Shown here: positions 28,372 through 35,796 of the stretch, in pieces
Numbering within the stretch: position 1 is the stretch's first letter
How the letters are laid out: the number at the start of each line of letters is the position of its first letter
Made by a program: the position numbers and the translations under genes
NCBI RefSeq assembly: GCF_017811155.1
Contig: NZ_JACVCV010000003.1
Coordinates: forward strand, 310,001-374,000
Direction: 5' to 3'
From: Lunatimonas salinarum
Lineage (GTDB): Bacteria > Bacteroidota > Bacteroidia > Cytophagales > Cyclobacteriaceae
DNA: 64,000 nucleotides
Notes under the pieces: model-generated
Databases searched by the model: none
What the model was told of the DNA's origin: nothing
Seen by the model: the letters and a program-made list of their open reading frames with translations, nothing else

Positions 28372-29934
28372 ATGACGCAATTATTTTTGAATTTTTTCAA
28401 GCCCAAGCAGGCCAACCTTAAAGATGAAGTTCTTTCCGGGCTAACAGTGGCCCTGGCCCTTGTTCCCGAAGCGGTGGCCTTTTCACTCATAGCCGGTGTC
28501 AGCCCACTTATTGGGCTTTATACCGCCTTTATTATTGGACTCATCACTTCTATACTGGGGGGCCGGCCCGGTATGATTTCCGGCGCAACCGGTGCCATTG
28601 CCGTGGTCATCGTTGCCCTCGTTGCACAGCATGGAGTCGAGTACCTATTTGCTGCGGTAGTATTGATGGGATTGATACAAATTCTCGTCGGAGTGTTAAA
28701 GCTTGGTAAATTGATCCGTTTGGTTCCTCATCCGGTGATGTTTGGTTTTGTCAATGGATTGGCCATCGTGATTGCCATGGCACAGTTTGACCAGTTTAAA
28801 TTTACCACAGAAAGTGGTGCCTCTGCTTGGATGACTGGCACCCCACTACTAATTATGATCGTACTGGTAGTTTTAACCATGGTCATTATCAAGTTTCTAC
28901 CCAAACTGACCACCGCCATACCCTCTGCACTAGCGGCTATTTTGACCATCAGCCTCGTGGTAATCTTTGCCGGAATAGACACCCGAACGGTAGGGGACCT
29001 CGCCTCTATTAGCGGCGGTTTACCAGAATTTCACATTCCCTTGGTACCTTTCACTTGGGAAACCTTGATGATCGTCCTGCCATATTCCGCCATCATGGCC
29101 GGAGTAGGCTTGATCGAAAGCCTACTGACACTTACCTTGATCGATGAAATTACCGAAACGAGAGGGCACGGCAACAAAGAATGCGTTGCACAAGGAGTAG
29201 CCAACGTCACCACAGGCTTTTTCGGAGGTATGGGCGGTTGCGCCATGATCGGTCAATCCCTGATCAACGTGAACGCAGGCGGTAGAAACCGGCTATCCGG
29301 AATCGTGGCTTCCGTAGGTCTACTGGTTTTTATACTCTTTTTATCCACCTATATAGAGATGATACCCATGGCGGCGTTGGTAGGTCTGATGTTTATGGTG
29401 GCCATAGGCACCTTTGAGTGGGCATCGTTGAAAGTATTCCGCAAAGTACCCAAATCCGATGTCCTGGTGATGGTGCTGGTAACCCTGGTTACGGTATTGT
29501 TGCATAATTTGGCCCTGGCGGTATTGATCGGCGTGGTGATCGCTGCATTGGTTTTTGCATGGGAAAACTCCAAGATGATCCGTGCGAGAAAAACTATTGA
29601 CGAAAATGGCGTGAAACATTACGAGATCTACGGTCCGCTGTTCTTCGCCTCCGCGTTGGCCTTCGGACAAAAATTTGACCCAGTAAATGATCCTGACGAA
29701 ATCATCATCGACTTTGCCGAAAGTCGAATCGTTGACCATTCAGGCATAGATGCGGTGCACAAAGTCACCGAACGGTATGAAAAGTTGGGTAAAACCGTCT
29801 ATATAAGACATTTAAATACAAGCAGCAAAGTACTGTTAAACAAAGCGGAAAAAATCATCAACGTGAACTACACCGATGACGATCCTTCATACAAGATCGT
29901 TGTCGAAAAGAACGCCTCCAAATCATTCGTATAA
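28372..29934 (+). CDS. SulP-family inorganic anion transporter with STAS domain
   Basis: Inner-membrane anion transporter of 520 aa. The N-terminal 400 residues carry about 11-14 helices, with SulP signatures such as LSGLTVALALVPEAVAFSL and ISGATGAIAVVIVALV. The last 120 residues form a STAS domain (IIIDFAESRIVDHSGIDAVHKV). Sulfate, bicarbonate or another oxyanion may be carried; the sequence alone does not decide. A TAnnTTTG match (TAAATTTG at 28204-28211) in the 253-nt gap upstream may be its promoter but lacks a -33 partner. Confidence 0.92.
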   Translation: MTQLFLNFFKPKQANLKDEVLSGLTVALALVPEAVAFSLIAGVSPLIGLYTAFIIGLITSILGGRPGMISGATGAIAVVIVALVAQHGVEYLFAAVVLMGLIQILVGVLKLGKLIRLVPHPVMFGFVNGLAIVIAMAQFDQFKFTTESGASAWMTGTPLLIMIVLVVLTMVIIKFLPKLTTAIPSALAAILTISLVVIFAGIDTRTVGDLASISGGLPEFHIPLVPFTWETLMIVLPYSAIMAGVGLIESLLTLTLIDEITETRGHGNKECVAQGVANVTTGFFGGMGGCAMIGQSLINVNAGGRNRLSGIVASVGLLVFILFLSTYIEMIPMAALVGLMFMVAIGTFEWASLKVFRKVPKSDVLVMVLVTLVTVLLHNLALAVLIGVVIAALVFAWENSKMIRARKTIDENGVKHYEIYGPLFFASALAFGQKFDPVNDPDEIIIDFAESRIVDHSGIDAVHKVTERYEKLGKTVYIRHLNTSSKVLLNKAEKIINVNYTDDDPSYKIVVEKNASKSFV

Positions 29935-29994
29935 ATCAAGTGCCTCCAGTTTCCTAAACAGACCGCAATCGGCTGTTTGGGTTACAGGAAGGGC

Positions 29995-30375
29995 TTACTT
30001 TTTCCTGAAATTGATCCATAGAGATGCGGCAAGTGCCAAAAGTGCGGACCCAACGGTCAAGGCATCTATCAACGTGGGTGACAACCTAATGTCCAGCATC
30101 CTGTCCAGCAGGTAGCTGAAATAGGAAGAGGGCAGGTCATACTCCCCCAGTTTACGCAGCACCTGCCAATGCCAATCTGTCAGCGGGCAGTAGCCAAAAC
30201 CATACCATATCCCCAGAATTCCCCACGAAGCGAAGGTAAGCAGGATGCAGGCAAGGTGCCATCTGCGCCATTTTTTGACGATCCATCCGAAAAGGTTGAA
30301 CACGATAAGCAGGTTATGGACAACAAGAAAGAAATAGTCCGCAAGGATCAAGTATGTGCCTTCACTCATATTCAT
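29995..30375 (-). CDS. DUF2784-like small membrane protein
   Basis: A 126-aa protein with four hydrophobic segments and the motif FGYCPLTDWHWQVLRKLG near residue 63. This resembles the CPLT region of DUF2784 proteins, whose function is unknown. An ATG two codons in (30369) is an alternative start. It lies behind a beta-lactamase-like gene on the same strand with an 81-nt gap, so it may be the last gene of that transcript. Confidence 0.65.
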   Translation of the reverse strand: MNMSEGTYLILADYFFLVVHNLLIVFNLFGWIVKKWRRWHLACILLTFASWGILGIWYGFGYCPLTDWHWQVLRKLGEYDLPSSYFSYLLDRMLDIRLSPTLIDALTVGSALLALAASLWINFRKK

Positions 30376-30456
30376 TTCGTTTAGCCATTGGTTCCATTTC
30401 CTTCCATGTGATTTCCAAAAACCGACGACAACACCGGTCTTTGGTTAGCGTATGCG

Positions 30457-31341
30457 TCACTTGGAACCGTATGTATCGAAAGCCAAGCGGGCGATCTGCC
30501 CGATGATTTCATCCGCTTGCTCCAAGGAGGAAAACCCCTCCACAAATACACATAGCGCCAGGGGATGCTCCCCCAGAAAAAGTCCTGCATCACCCCGCAC
30601 ATAATCCAGCGTACCTGTCTTATGTGCGACCGCTGTTCCATCTGGGAGTTGGGAAGGAATGGCATCCCGATCTGCACAATCCATTAACAGTTCTAGTACG
30701 AAGGCTGTACCCTTAGCGTCTAGGTACTTACCCTCAAAAAGTTCCAAAAGCATACGAACCATCTCTTCGGCACTAGTATAGTTCTGCCTACCGGCGGTAA
30801 TGGCGTCAAAATCCATCATCAGTCGATTTAGCTGGGTTTGCCGGAAACCGTTTCGCTTTAGCCAGTCTTGAATACGCTCCATCTCCACAGATTGAATGAG
30901 CAAATTTGTGGCAGTATTGTCACTGATGCGGATCATCTCCCTGGCCAAAAACTCCAAGGTATAGGCACTTCCGGGCTCCTGATACTGCAACTCTCCAGCC
31001 CCTCCTACTCTATCGGACTCCTTTAATACGATTTCTTCGGAAAGCGCCCATTTACCAGTCTGTACATCCTCCATTAAGGCAATTAAGATGGGTACTTTGA
31101 TAATGCTTGCAGAGGGCACCTGTTTGTCCTGCTGATAGGCTGTAGTTGACTGCGCACCGGGTAAACCGATCTGGAAAGAAACCTCCACACTGTCCGGCAA
31201 ATTACTCAGATAGGTAGCTAAGGGATCTGGTTTGGCACAGGAAGCCAAGAGCATCCAAAGTGCCACTAGAATTCCGGCGATTACATCAGAAAATGACCCA
31301 AAGCCTGTGGAATGCCTTTGGGATTGCAGACGTTGTTTCAT
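30457..31341 (-). CDS. Beta-lactamase-like serine hydrolase lipoprotein
   Basis: A 294-aa exported protein of the class A beta-lactamase fold: SIIK at 79-82, SDN at 140-142, KTG at 241-243. A lipobox-like LLASC (Cys35) closes a longer basic N-terminus. The omega-loop region (QLNRLMMDFDA) has no clear catalytic Glu, as in the paralogue at 25887. It starts 4 nt after the AbgT transporter gene, a spacing that implies coupling. The pair may process a peptide-like substrate and import or export it, which is inference. Confidence 0.82.
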   Translation of the reverse strand: MKQRLQSQRHSTGFGSFSDVIAGILVALWMLLASCAKPDPLATYLSNLPDSVEVSFQIGLPGAQSTTAYQQDKQVPSASIIKVPILIALMEDVQTGKWALSEEIVLKESDRVGGAGELQYQEPGSAYTLEFLAREMIRISDNTATNLLIQSVEMERIQDWLKRNGFRQTQLNRLMMDFDAITAGRQNYTSAEEMVRMLLELFEGKYLDAKGTAFVLELLMDCADRDAIPSQLPDGTAVAHKTGTLDYVRGDAGLFLGEHPLALCVFVEGFSSLEQADEIIGQIARLAFDTYGSK

Positions 31342-31345
31342 ATAG

Positions 31346-32893
31346 CTAAGGGATCAGGTATTCGTAAGTAGATTGGACTCCCAAAGGAATGCCGAGCGCC
31401 CAGTATACCAGCAGGAATACCGTCCACGCTACCAAGAGAACCAGTGTATAGGGCAACATAATGGAAACCAGCGTTCCGATACCCGTAGACTTCACGTAGC
31501 GCTGGCAAAAAATAACCACCAATGGAAAATACGGCAGCAAGGGGGTGATGATATTGGACACGGAATCGCCGACCCGGTAAGCGGCTTGCGTGAGGTCAGG
31601 TGATATTCCCAACTGCATCAGCATGGGCACAAAGATGGGGCTAATCAGTGCCCATTTGGCCGAAGCTGACCCAACCAGTAAATTGACAAATGCACTCAAT
31701 AAGATAATACCGACAATGGTCAGCTGCCCGGGCAATTGCAGGCTTTGTAGAAAGTTTGCCCCCTTCAATGCCGTCAATGCCCCAATATTCGACTTGGTAA
31801 AGGCGTCTATAAACAACGCACAAAAGAAGGCCATCACAATATAGTGTGACATACTTCCCATGGATTTGCTCATAGAGGCCACCACATGTTTCATCTCGGT
31901 GTAATTTCCGGATGCAAAGCCAAAAACGACTCCCGGGAACCAGAAAACCAAGAAAATCAATGGAACAATGGACTTCATCAACGGCGCCGCAGAGGTAGTC
32001 AGCTTACCGGTTCCATCCCGCATCGCAGAACTATCCGGCCAGGACCAAAGGACCATGGCGACAAGAAAAACCAGCATCACAGCCGTCGCCAATTTAAAAG
32101 CAGCCCTTTCCTTTGGCTGAAGTTCTTCCATCTTGGGCACATCATCCAGTTGATCATCAACTGGCGCTGAACGGTATAGACGAGGCTCGATCACCCGGTC
32201 GGTCAGGTACCAGCCCACCCCTATAACCACCAAACTGGAAAGTCCGGTAAAAAATATGTTATTCAACGGATTCAATTCCACCGAGGGATCAATGATCTGC
32301 GCAGCCGACTGCGTAAATGATTGCAAAAGGGGATCTATGGCCGAAGGGATAAAGTTGGCACTAAAACCACCGGACACGCCCGCGAAGGTGGCAGCTATGC
32401 CCGCTATGGGATGGCGACCTGCTGCATAAAAGATGACTCCCCCAAGGGGAATGACCAACACGTACCCTGCATCGGCTGCGGTATGGCTTACAATGGCGAC
32501 GAGGATTAAGATAGGGGTCAGCAAGGATGCCGGCGTAAAGCCCAGGAGGTACTTCAATCCGGCATTGATGTATCCACTGTGTTCGGCCACACCCACCCCC
32601 AGCATGGCAAGCAGCACCACGCCCAAGGGAGGGAAATTAATAAACACTTGGATCATATTGGAGAGAAAGGAAGCGAGCTGAGCACCCGAAAGCAGGTTTT
32701 GGATGTTTAGCTTTTCACCCGTTCTCGGATTTACCTCCCCAAAATCAATAGGCGCCAACAATGCTGAAAGCACCCAAACGAACATCATCAGTACCAAAAA
32801 CAAAATCGCCGGATCGGGGAGCTTGTTGCCCACCCGTTCAATCAAATTTAGAAAACGGTCTAGCAGGGTGGATCTTTTGGTGGCTTCTTCCAT
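31346..32893 (-). CDS. AbgT-family transporter
   Basis: Inner-membrane transporter of 515 aa from the family that includes the E. coli p-aminobenzoyl-glutamate importer AbgT and the MtrF/YdaH sulfonamide exporters. Visible signatures are RVGNKLPDPAILFLVL at the start, VSHTAADAGYVLVIPLGG near residue 140 and VGSASAKWALISPIFVPML near residue 410. I chose the ATG at 32893, because a TAnnTTTG element at 32922-32929 would place transcription start between it and the earlier ATG at 32959. The serine hydrolase gene follows at once. Confidence 0.92.
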   Translation of the reverse strand: MEEATKRSTLLDRFLNLIERVGNKLPDPAILFLVLMMFVWVLSALLAPIDFGEVNPRTGEKLNIQNLLSGAQLASFLSNMIQVFINFPPLGVVLLAMLGVGVAEHSGYINAGLKYLLGFTPASLLTPILILVAIVSHTAADAGYVLVIPLGGVIFYAAGRHPIAGIAATFAGVSGGFSANFIPSAIDPLLQSFTQSAAQIIDPSVELNPLNNIFFTGLSSLVVIGVGWYLTDRVIEPRLYRSAPVDDQLDDVPKMEELQPKERAAFKLATAVMLVFLVAMVLWSWPDSSAMRDGTGKLTTSAAPLMKSIVPLIFLVFWFPGVVFGFASGNYTEMKHVVASMSKSMGSMSHYIVMAFFCALFIDAFTKSNIGALTALKGANFLQSLQLPGQLTIVGIILLSAFVNLLVGSASAKWALISPIFVPMLMQLGISPDLTQAAYRVGDSVSNIITPLLPYFPLVVIFCQRYVKSTGIGTLVSIMLPYTLVLLVAWTVFLLVYWALGIPLGVQSTYEYLIP

Positions 32894-32921
32894 GGAATTC
32901 GGGTTTGGTGTTGGAATGTGC

Positions 32922-32929
32922 CAAAAATA
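32922..32929 (-). promoter_or_regulatory. -7 promoter element for the AbgT operon
   Basis: The minus strand reads TATTTTTG, matching TAnnTTTG, 29 nt before the chosen start. No good TTG is found 19-21 nt upstream. Used mainly to decide the start codon. Confidence 0.4.
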
Positions 32930-33099
32930 AGCAGCTTGCCGAAAAATACACCATGGCATGCATCATTTTAGCTGCTAGTGGGCCAATTTTTGAGAAAAAA
33001 GACAAATCTCCAACTTTGTGATAGAAACACATCCCCTTTTTTCAGATATTAGTAAAGTCAACGTGCCCTTCCTGGAAGGCTACTGTAACGAAACACCCC

Positions 33100-33951
33100 A
33101 TGAAACGAACCATACGATATAGCATGCTATGCTTATTGCTAATAAGTACCCACCTGTTGCTTGCCCAAGGACAAGAGCGCATTGTCTTATGGCCCGAGCA
33201 AGTTCCCGGGGAGACTGGACCAAAAACTGCTGCCGTACGAAAACCGGATAAAAGCGGCTTGGTAACCAGGGTCTGGGATGTCACCAATCCGTTACTTACT
33301 GTATTCAAACCACAACCCAGTATTAAAAACGGCGACGCAATCATCGTTTGTCCTGGAGGAGGTTACCGTTTCTTGGCCATAGACAAAGAGGGGTATGAAG
33401 TAGCCGAATGGCTGACCTCACTGGGATATACGGCGTTTGTGTTGGAATATCGGGTACCGGATAAGCAGCCCGAAGCGTTAATGGACTTGCAGCGGGCCAT
33501 CCGGGTGGTGCGCAGCCGCGCCGCCGAGTGGGGCGTTGAATCCGGCGATTTGGGGGTAATCGGCTTTTCCGCTGGAGGCAGCCTGGCAGCTAGGGCATCT
33601 ACGCAATTCAATACGTCGGCCTACGTATCCATTGAGGATGATCACCTGATTTCCGCGAGACCGGATTTTGCCCTATTGATTTACCCGGCCTATCTGGACC
33701 TCGGGGAAAACCGGAGTTTGACACCGGAATTATCCCACTTGGACGAAGCACCTGCCACCTTCTTATTCGGCACCGCTGACGATCGGCATGGCAACAGCGC
33801 GCTGGTCTATGCCGGAGCCCTCAGAGACCATAACATCCCGGTGGAACTCCATTTCTTGCCTACCGGAGGGCACGGCTATGGGCTGCGGGCCGGTAACGTA
33901 GCTGCAGAAAGCTGGCCTGAGTTTGCAGAGAAGTGGTTGGAGAGGAGGTAG
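33100..33951 (+). CDS. Secreted alpha/beta-hydrolase, acetyl-xylan-esterase-like
   Basis: A 283-aa exported hydrolase. The signal peptide (MLCLLLISTHLLLAQ) is followed by IVLWPEQVPGETGP, the usual opening of a Bacteroidota esterase group related to BD-FAE/Axe-type enzymes. The nucleophile elbow is GFSAGGSLA near residue 151, Asp is in FGTADDRHGN near residue 228 and His in GGHGYG near residue 262. It likely removes acetyl or feruloyl groups from polysaccharide, though the substrate is not certain. A paralogue is at 41391-42332. Confidence 0.85.
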   Translation: MKRTIRYSMLCLLLISTHLLLAQGQERIVLWPEQVPGETGPKTAAVRKPDKSGLVTRVWDVTNPLLTVFKPQPSIKNGDAIIVCPGGGYRFLAIDKEGYEVAEWLTSLGYTAFVLEYRVPDKQPEALMDLQRAIRVVRSRAAEWGVESGDLGVIGFSAGGSLAARASTQFNTSAYVSIEDDHLISARPDFALLIYPAYLDLGENRSLTPELSHLDEAPATFLFGTADDRHGNSALVYAGALRDHNIPVELHFLPTGGHGYGLRAGNVAAESWPEFAEKWLERR

Positions 33952-34380
33952 TGGGTGGAAATAAAGGATTTGTACAGGAGGACGTGGAAATTCAATAAAA
34001 TACCGATTTTTACCCCCCTTCAATTTCTTATTTTGAACTAAAAACCCACAGAAACGAAAAAAATCAGGACATAAAATCCAGTGCATTGTAAACCGAGAAC
34101 CCCTGGTAATGGATTTTGTCAAGGTTTTTAAGCAGTGGCTAACCCCTTTTTGGAAACCAACTCCGTTTTGTCAAGTATTTTGCACGATATACTTGACAAA
34201 TTACCTCCAATCCCTATTTTTCCACACGTCGGCTCTATAATTATTCACGATCGAACCTACGCCAACTTGCTTCGAATACGCATCAGAACTATCCACAGAG
34301 GTTTAAAAAATTATCGGTGACTGAAATTTTTTTTCACCGGTGTGGCAGTATACTTGTTGGATCAGAGAAGGATTTAACGC
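33952..34380. other. Gene-poor stretch with a 12-bp inverted repeat
   Basis: About 430 nt with no convincing gene. It contains the inverted repeat at 34167-34200. About 60 nt earlier there is a looser copy of part of it, where ACCCCT followed by TTTTGTCAAG occurs twice. The upstream part is A/T-rich. Confidence 0.5.
34167..34200. repeat. Perfect 12-bp inverted repeat, TTTGTCAAGTAT/ATACTTGACAAA
   Basis: TTTGTCAAGTAT and ATACTTGACAAA are separated by a 10-nt loop. No T-run follows on either strand, so it is not a standard terminator. It could be an operator, a recombination site or the trace of a mobile element. TTTTGTCAAG also occurs alone near 34114. Confidence 0.7.
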
Positions 34381-34566
34381 ATGCACATGAGGTACCTAGC
34401 TATTCTCATAGGGCTGATTCTACTGGTGGCGGCCGGCCTGGATCTATTTGAGATTTATCCCATAAAAGGTATTCAACTAATTTTCGGGATGTATGCATCA
34501 AGCATGCTGTTGTATGGGATACTTAGAGGGAGGAAGTTGAAAAATGATCCGCAGGCGAATAAGTAG
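34381..34566 (+). CDS. Small two-helix membrane protein
   Basis: A 61-aa product with two hydrophobic segments (YLAILIGLILLVAAGLDL and LIFGMYASSMLLYGIL) and a basic, polar tail (RGRKLKNDPQANK). I do not recognise a named family, but the pattern of a small inner-membrane protein is clear. An ATG at 34387 is an alternative start. It stands alone between two gene-poor stretches. Confidence 0.55.
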   Translation: MHMRYLAILIGLILLVAAGLDLFEIYPIKGIQLIFGMYASSMLLYGILRGRKLKNDPQANK

Positions 34567-35088
34567 GCCTTAAATTTTGGTTTCTACAGGACTGGCTTCG
34601 TTGGCCTACGGCCTTCCTAGCCAGTCCCTCGTGACTTGATTTTTTTTGCGGTATTCTCTCCAATTTAAGTTCCATGATTTTCCGCTGGATGGCAGTTCAT
34701 CCGAACGCATTCATTTTCCATGACTTTTCGTTCCGGCATATCGACAGCCAGGTCTGTTTCAATAGTGCTGTTCTGGCAGCCTCTTCGGTAACAGACGTAT
34801 ACATTTAGCGCATGGTACACACATTGATGTTAAACTAAAAAGAGAACTGAAAAAAGACAACGAAGCATTCCTCTCACTTCTATCTTACACAGGTATGACC
34901 ACTCAATAGCTATCTGAATACTAAAATGGAACAAAGGAAGACCCCCTGGTGTAGGAGCTGTAACCCAAAAAACACTGAACGTACAAATTTAAAATTTTAA
35001 GATAATTACATCCTTTGGAGGCTTATATACCAAAGAGATCGCTACCTGTAAAGCAATTTTAAAAGAAACACTTGTAGATTAAATCTCC
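34567..35088. other. Gene-poor stretch with a long hairpin
   Basis: About 520 nt without a supported gene. The hairpin at 34589-34627 lies near its left end. A short open run (about 33 codons, 34812-34908) ends in a stop and has no family match I know, so I do not call it. Confidence 0.5.
34589..34627. repeat. Long hairpin, GGACTGGCT/AGCCAGTCC with inner GGCC/GGCC
   Basis: A 9-bp perfect stem encloses a second short GGCC-TAC-GGCC stem, giving a two-step hairpin of 39 nt. Eight T start about 16 nt beyond it on the plus strand. It may end transcription of the small membrane protein gene, or be a REP-like dispersed element. Only one copy is visible here. Confidence 0.6.
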
Positions 35089-35583
35089 TCAAAAAACCTC
35101 CGATTCCAAGGCCAAAAAGGCAGCTGTACGTTGATCACTGCCCATAACCGGAAGAACGGTGACCTCACAGACATATTCCGTTTGATCCCGTCGGTAGTTT
35201 AGGATTCGCTGCGTAAACTCTCCTCCCCCACGTAGCTTCTCTTTAAAGGCTTCCTTATCCTCATGAGTGGTACCCGGTCCCTGCAAAAATTGAGGACTCT
35301 TTCCAACGGCAAACATTTTGGGGTAGCCAGTCATCTCATGAAAGCCATCTCCTACCCACAATATGCGGTTATCAACGCCAGTAAGTAAGACTGTCTGATA
35401 CCGATAGTTGTGTAATCGATCCCAATCAAACACCCACCCTTTTTGCTTGGCAAAAAATCGAAGGGTTTGGATCTCTTCTTCCTTTTTAAATTTTTCCACC
35501 AAATGCCGAAACTCACTGGCGTAAACATCCCAGCATAGTAATGGAGAAATGGTACCGACTTCTTGCTTCTTCTTGAAAATCAT
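35089..35583 (-). CDS. LOV-like PAS domain protein lacking the photoactive cysteine
   Basis: A 164-aa single PAS-domain protein without an output domain. The region GFHEMTGYPKMFAVGKSPQF, then LQGPGTTHEDKEAFKEKL, and later LNYRRDQTEYVCEVTVLPV follows the LOV pattern closely. The helix that should read N-C-R-F-L-Q reads S-P-Q-F-L-Q, so the flavin-adduct cysteine is missing. It may bind flavin without the adduct, or another ligand. The N-terminal 60 residues are helical and may dimerise. The start at 35583 (MIFKKKQE) is preferred over the ATG at 35601. Confidence 0.72.
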   Translation of the reverse strand: MIFKKKQEVGTISPLLCWDVYASEFRHLVEKFKKEEEIQTLRFFAKQKGWVFDWDRLHNYRYQTVLLTGVDNRILWVGDGFHEMTGYPKMFAVGKSPQFLQGPGTTHEDKEAFKEKLRGGGEFTQRILNYRRDQTEYVCEVTVLPVMGSDQRTAAFLALESEVF

Positions 35584-35766
35584 ATCTGTTACTCCTCGCA
35601 ATTCTGCACCACCGAACCTATAAAATGTTTTATTGATTCATTTGGCAGTTTTTTTCTAGGCACTAAACTATAAGACCTTGCATTTGTTTAAAAATTTTCG
35701 CCTTTTTTGACTCATTCGTTGAAATTACTCGCTACCTATAGGCAAAATGCCCTGATATGCCGTATA

Positions 35767-35796
35767 TTTCGATATGTATTCAAATATATATCGAAA
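35767..35796. promoter_or_regulatory. ModE-like operator over the TonB receptor start codon
   Basis: Two 12-nt arms, TTTCGATATGTA (35767-35778) and TATATATCGAAA (35785-35796), with a 6-nt spacer, match as an inverted repeat at 11 of 12 positions. Each arm contains CG-n-TATRTA, and the arrangement CGnTATATA-N6-TATATAnCG is the known ModE operator pattern. The ATG at 35774 lies inside it. A ModE-type regulator is encoded at the far end of the same gene group (39432-39782). Confidence 0.75.

Noticed and set aside
33012-33018. Possible promoter CAACTTTG before the esterase at 33100
   Set aside because: One mismatch in the first base of the -7 element, and spacing of 18 from TTG. Too weak to list as a feature.
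34812-34908. Open run with DVKLKRELKKDNEAF on the plus strand
   Set aside because: No start, no family match, and only about 33 codons. A transposon remnant was considered but cannot be supported.
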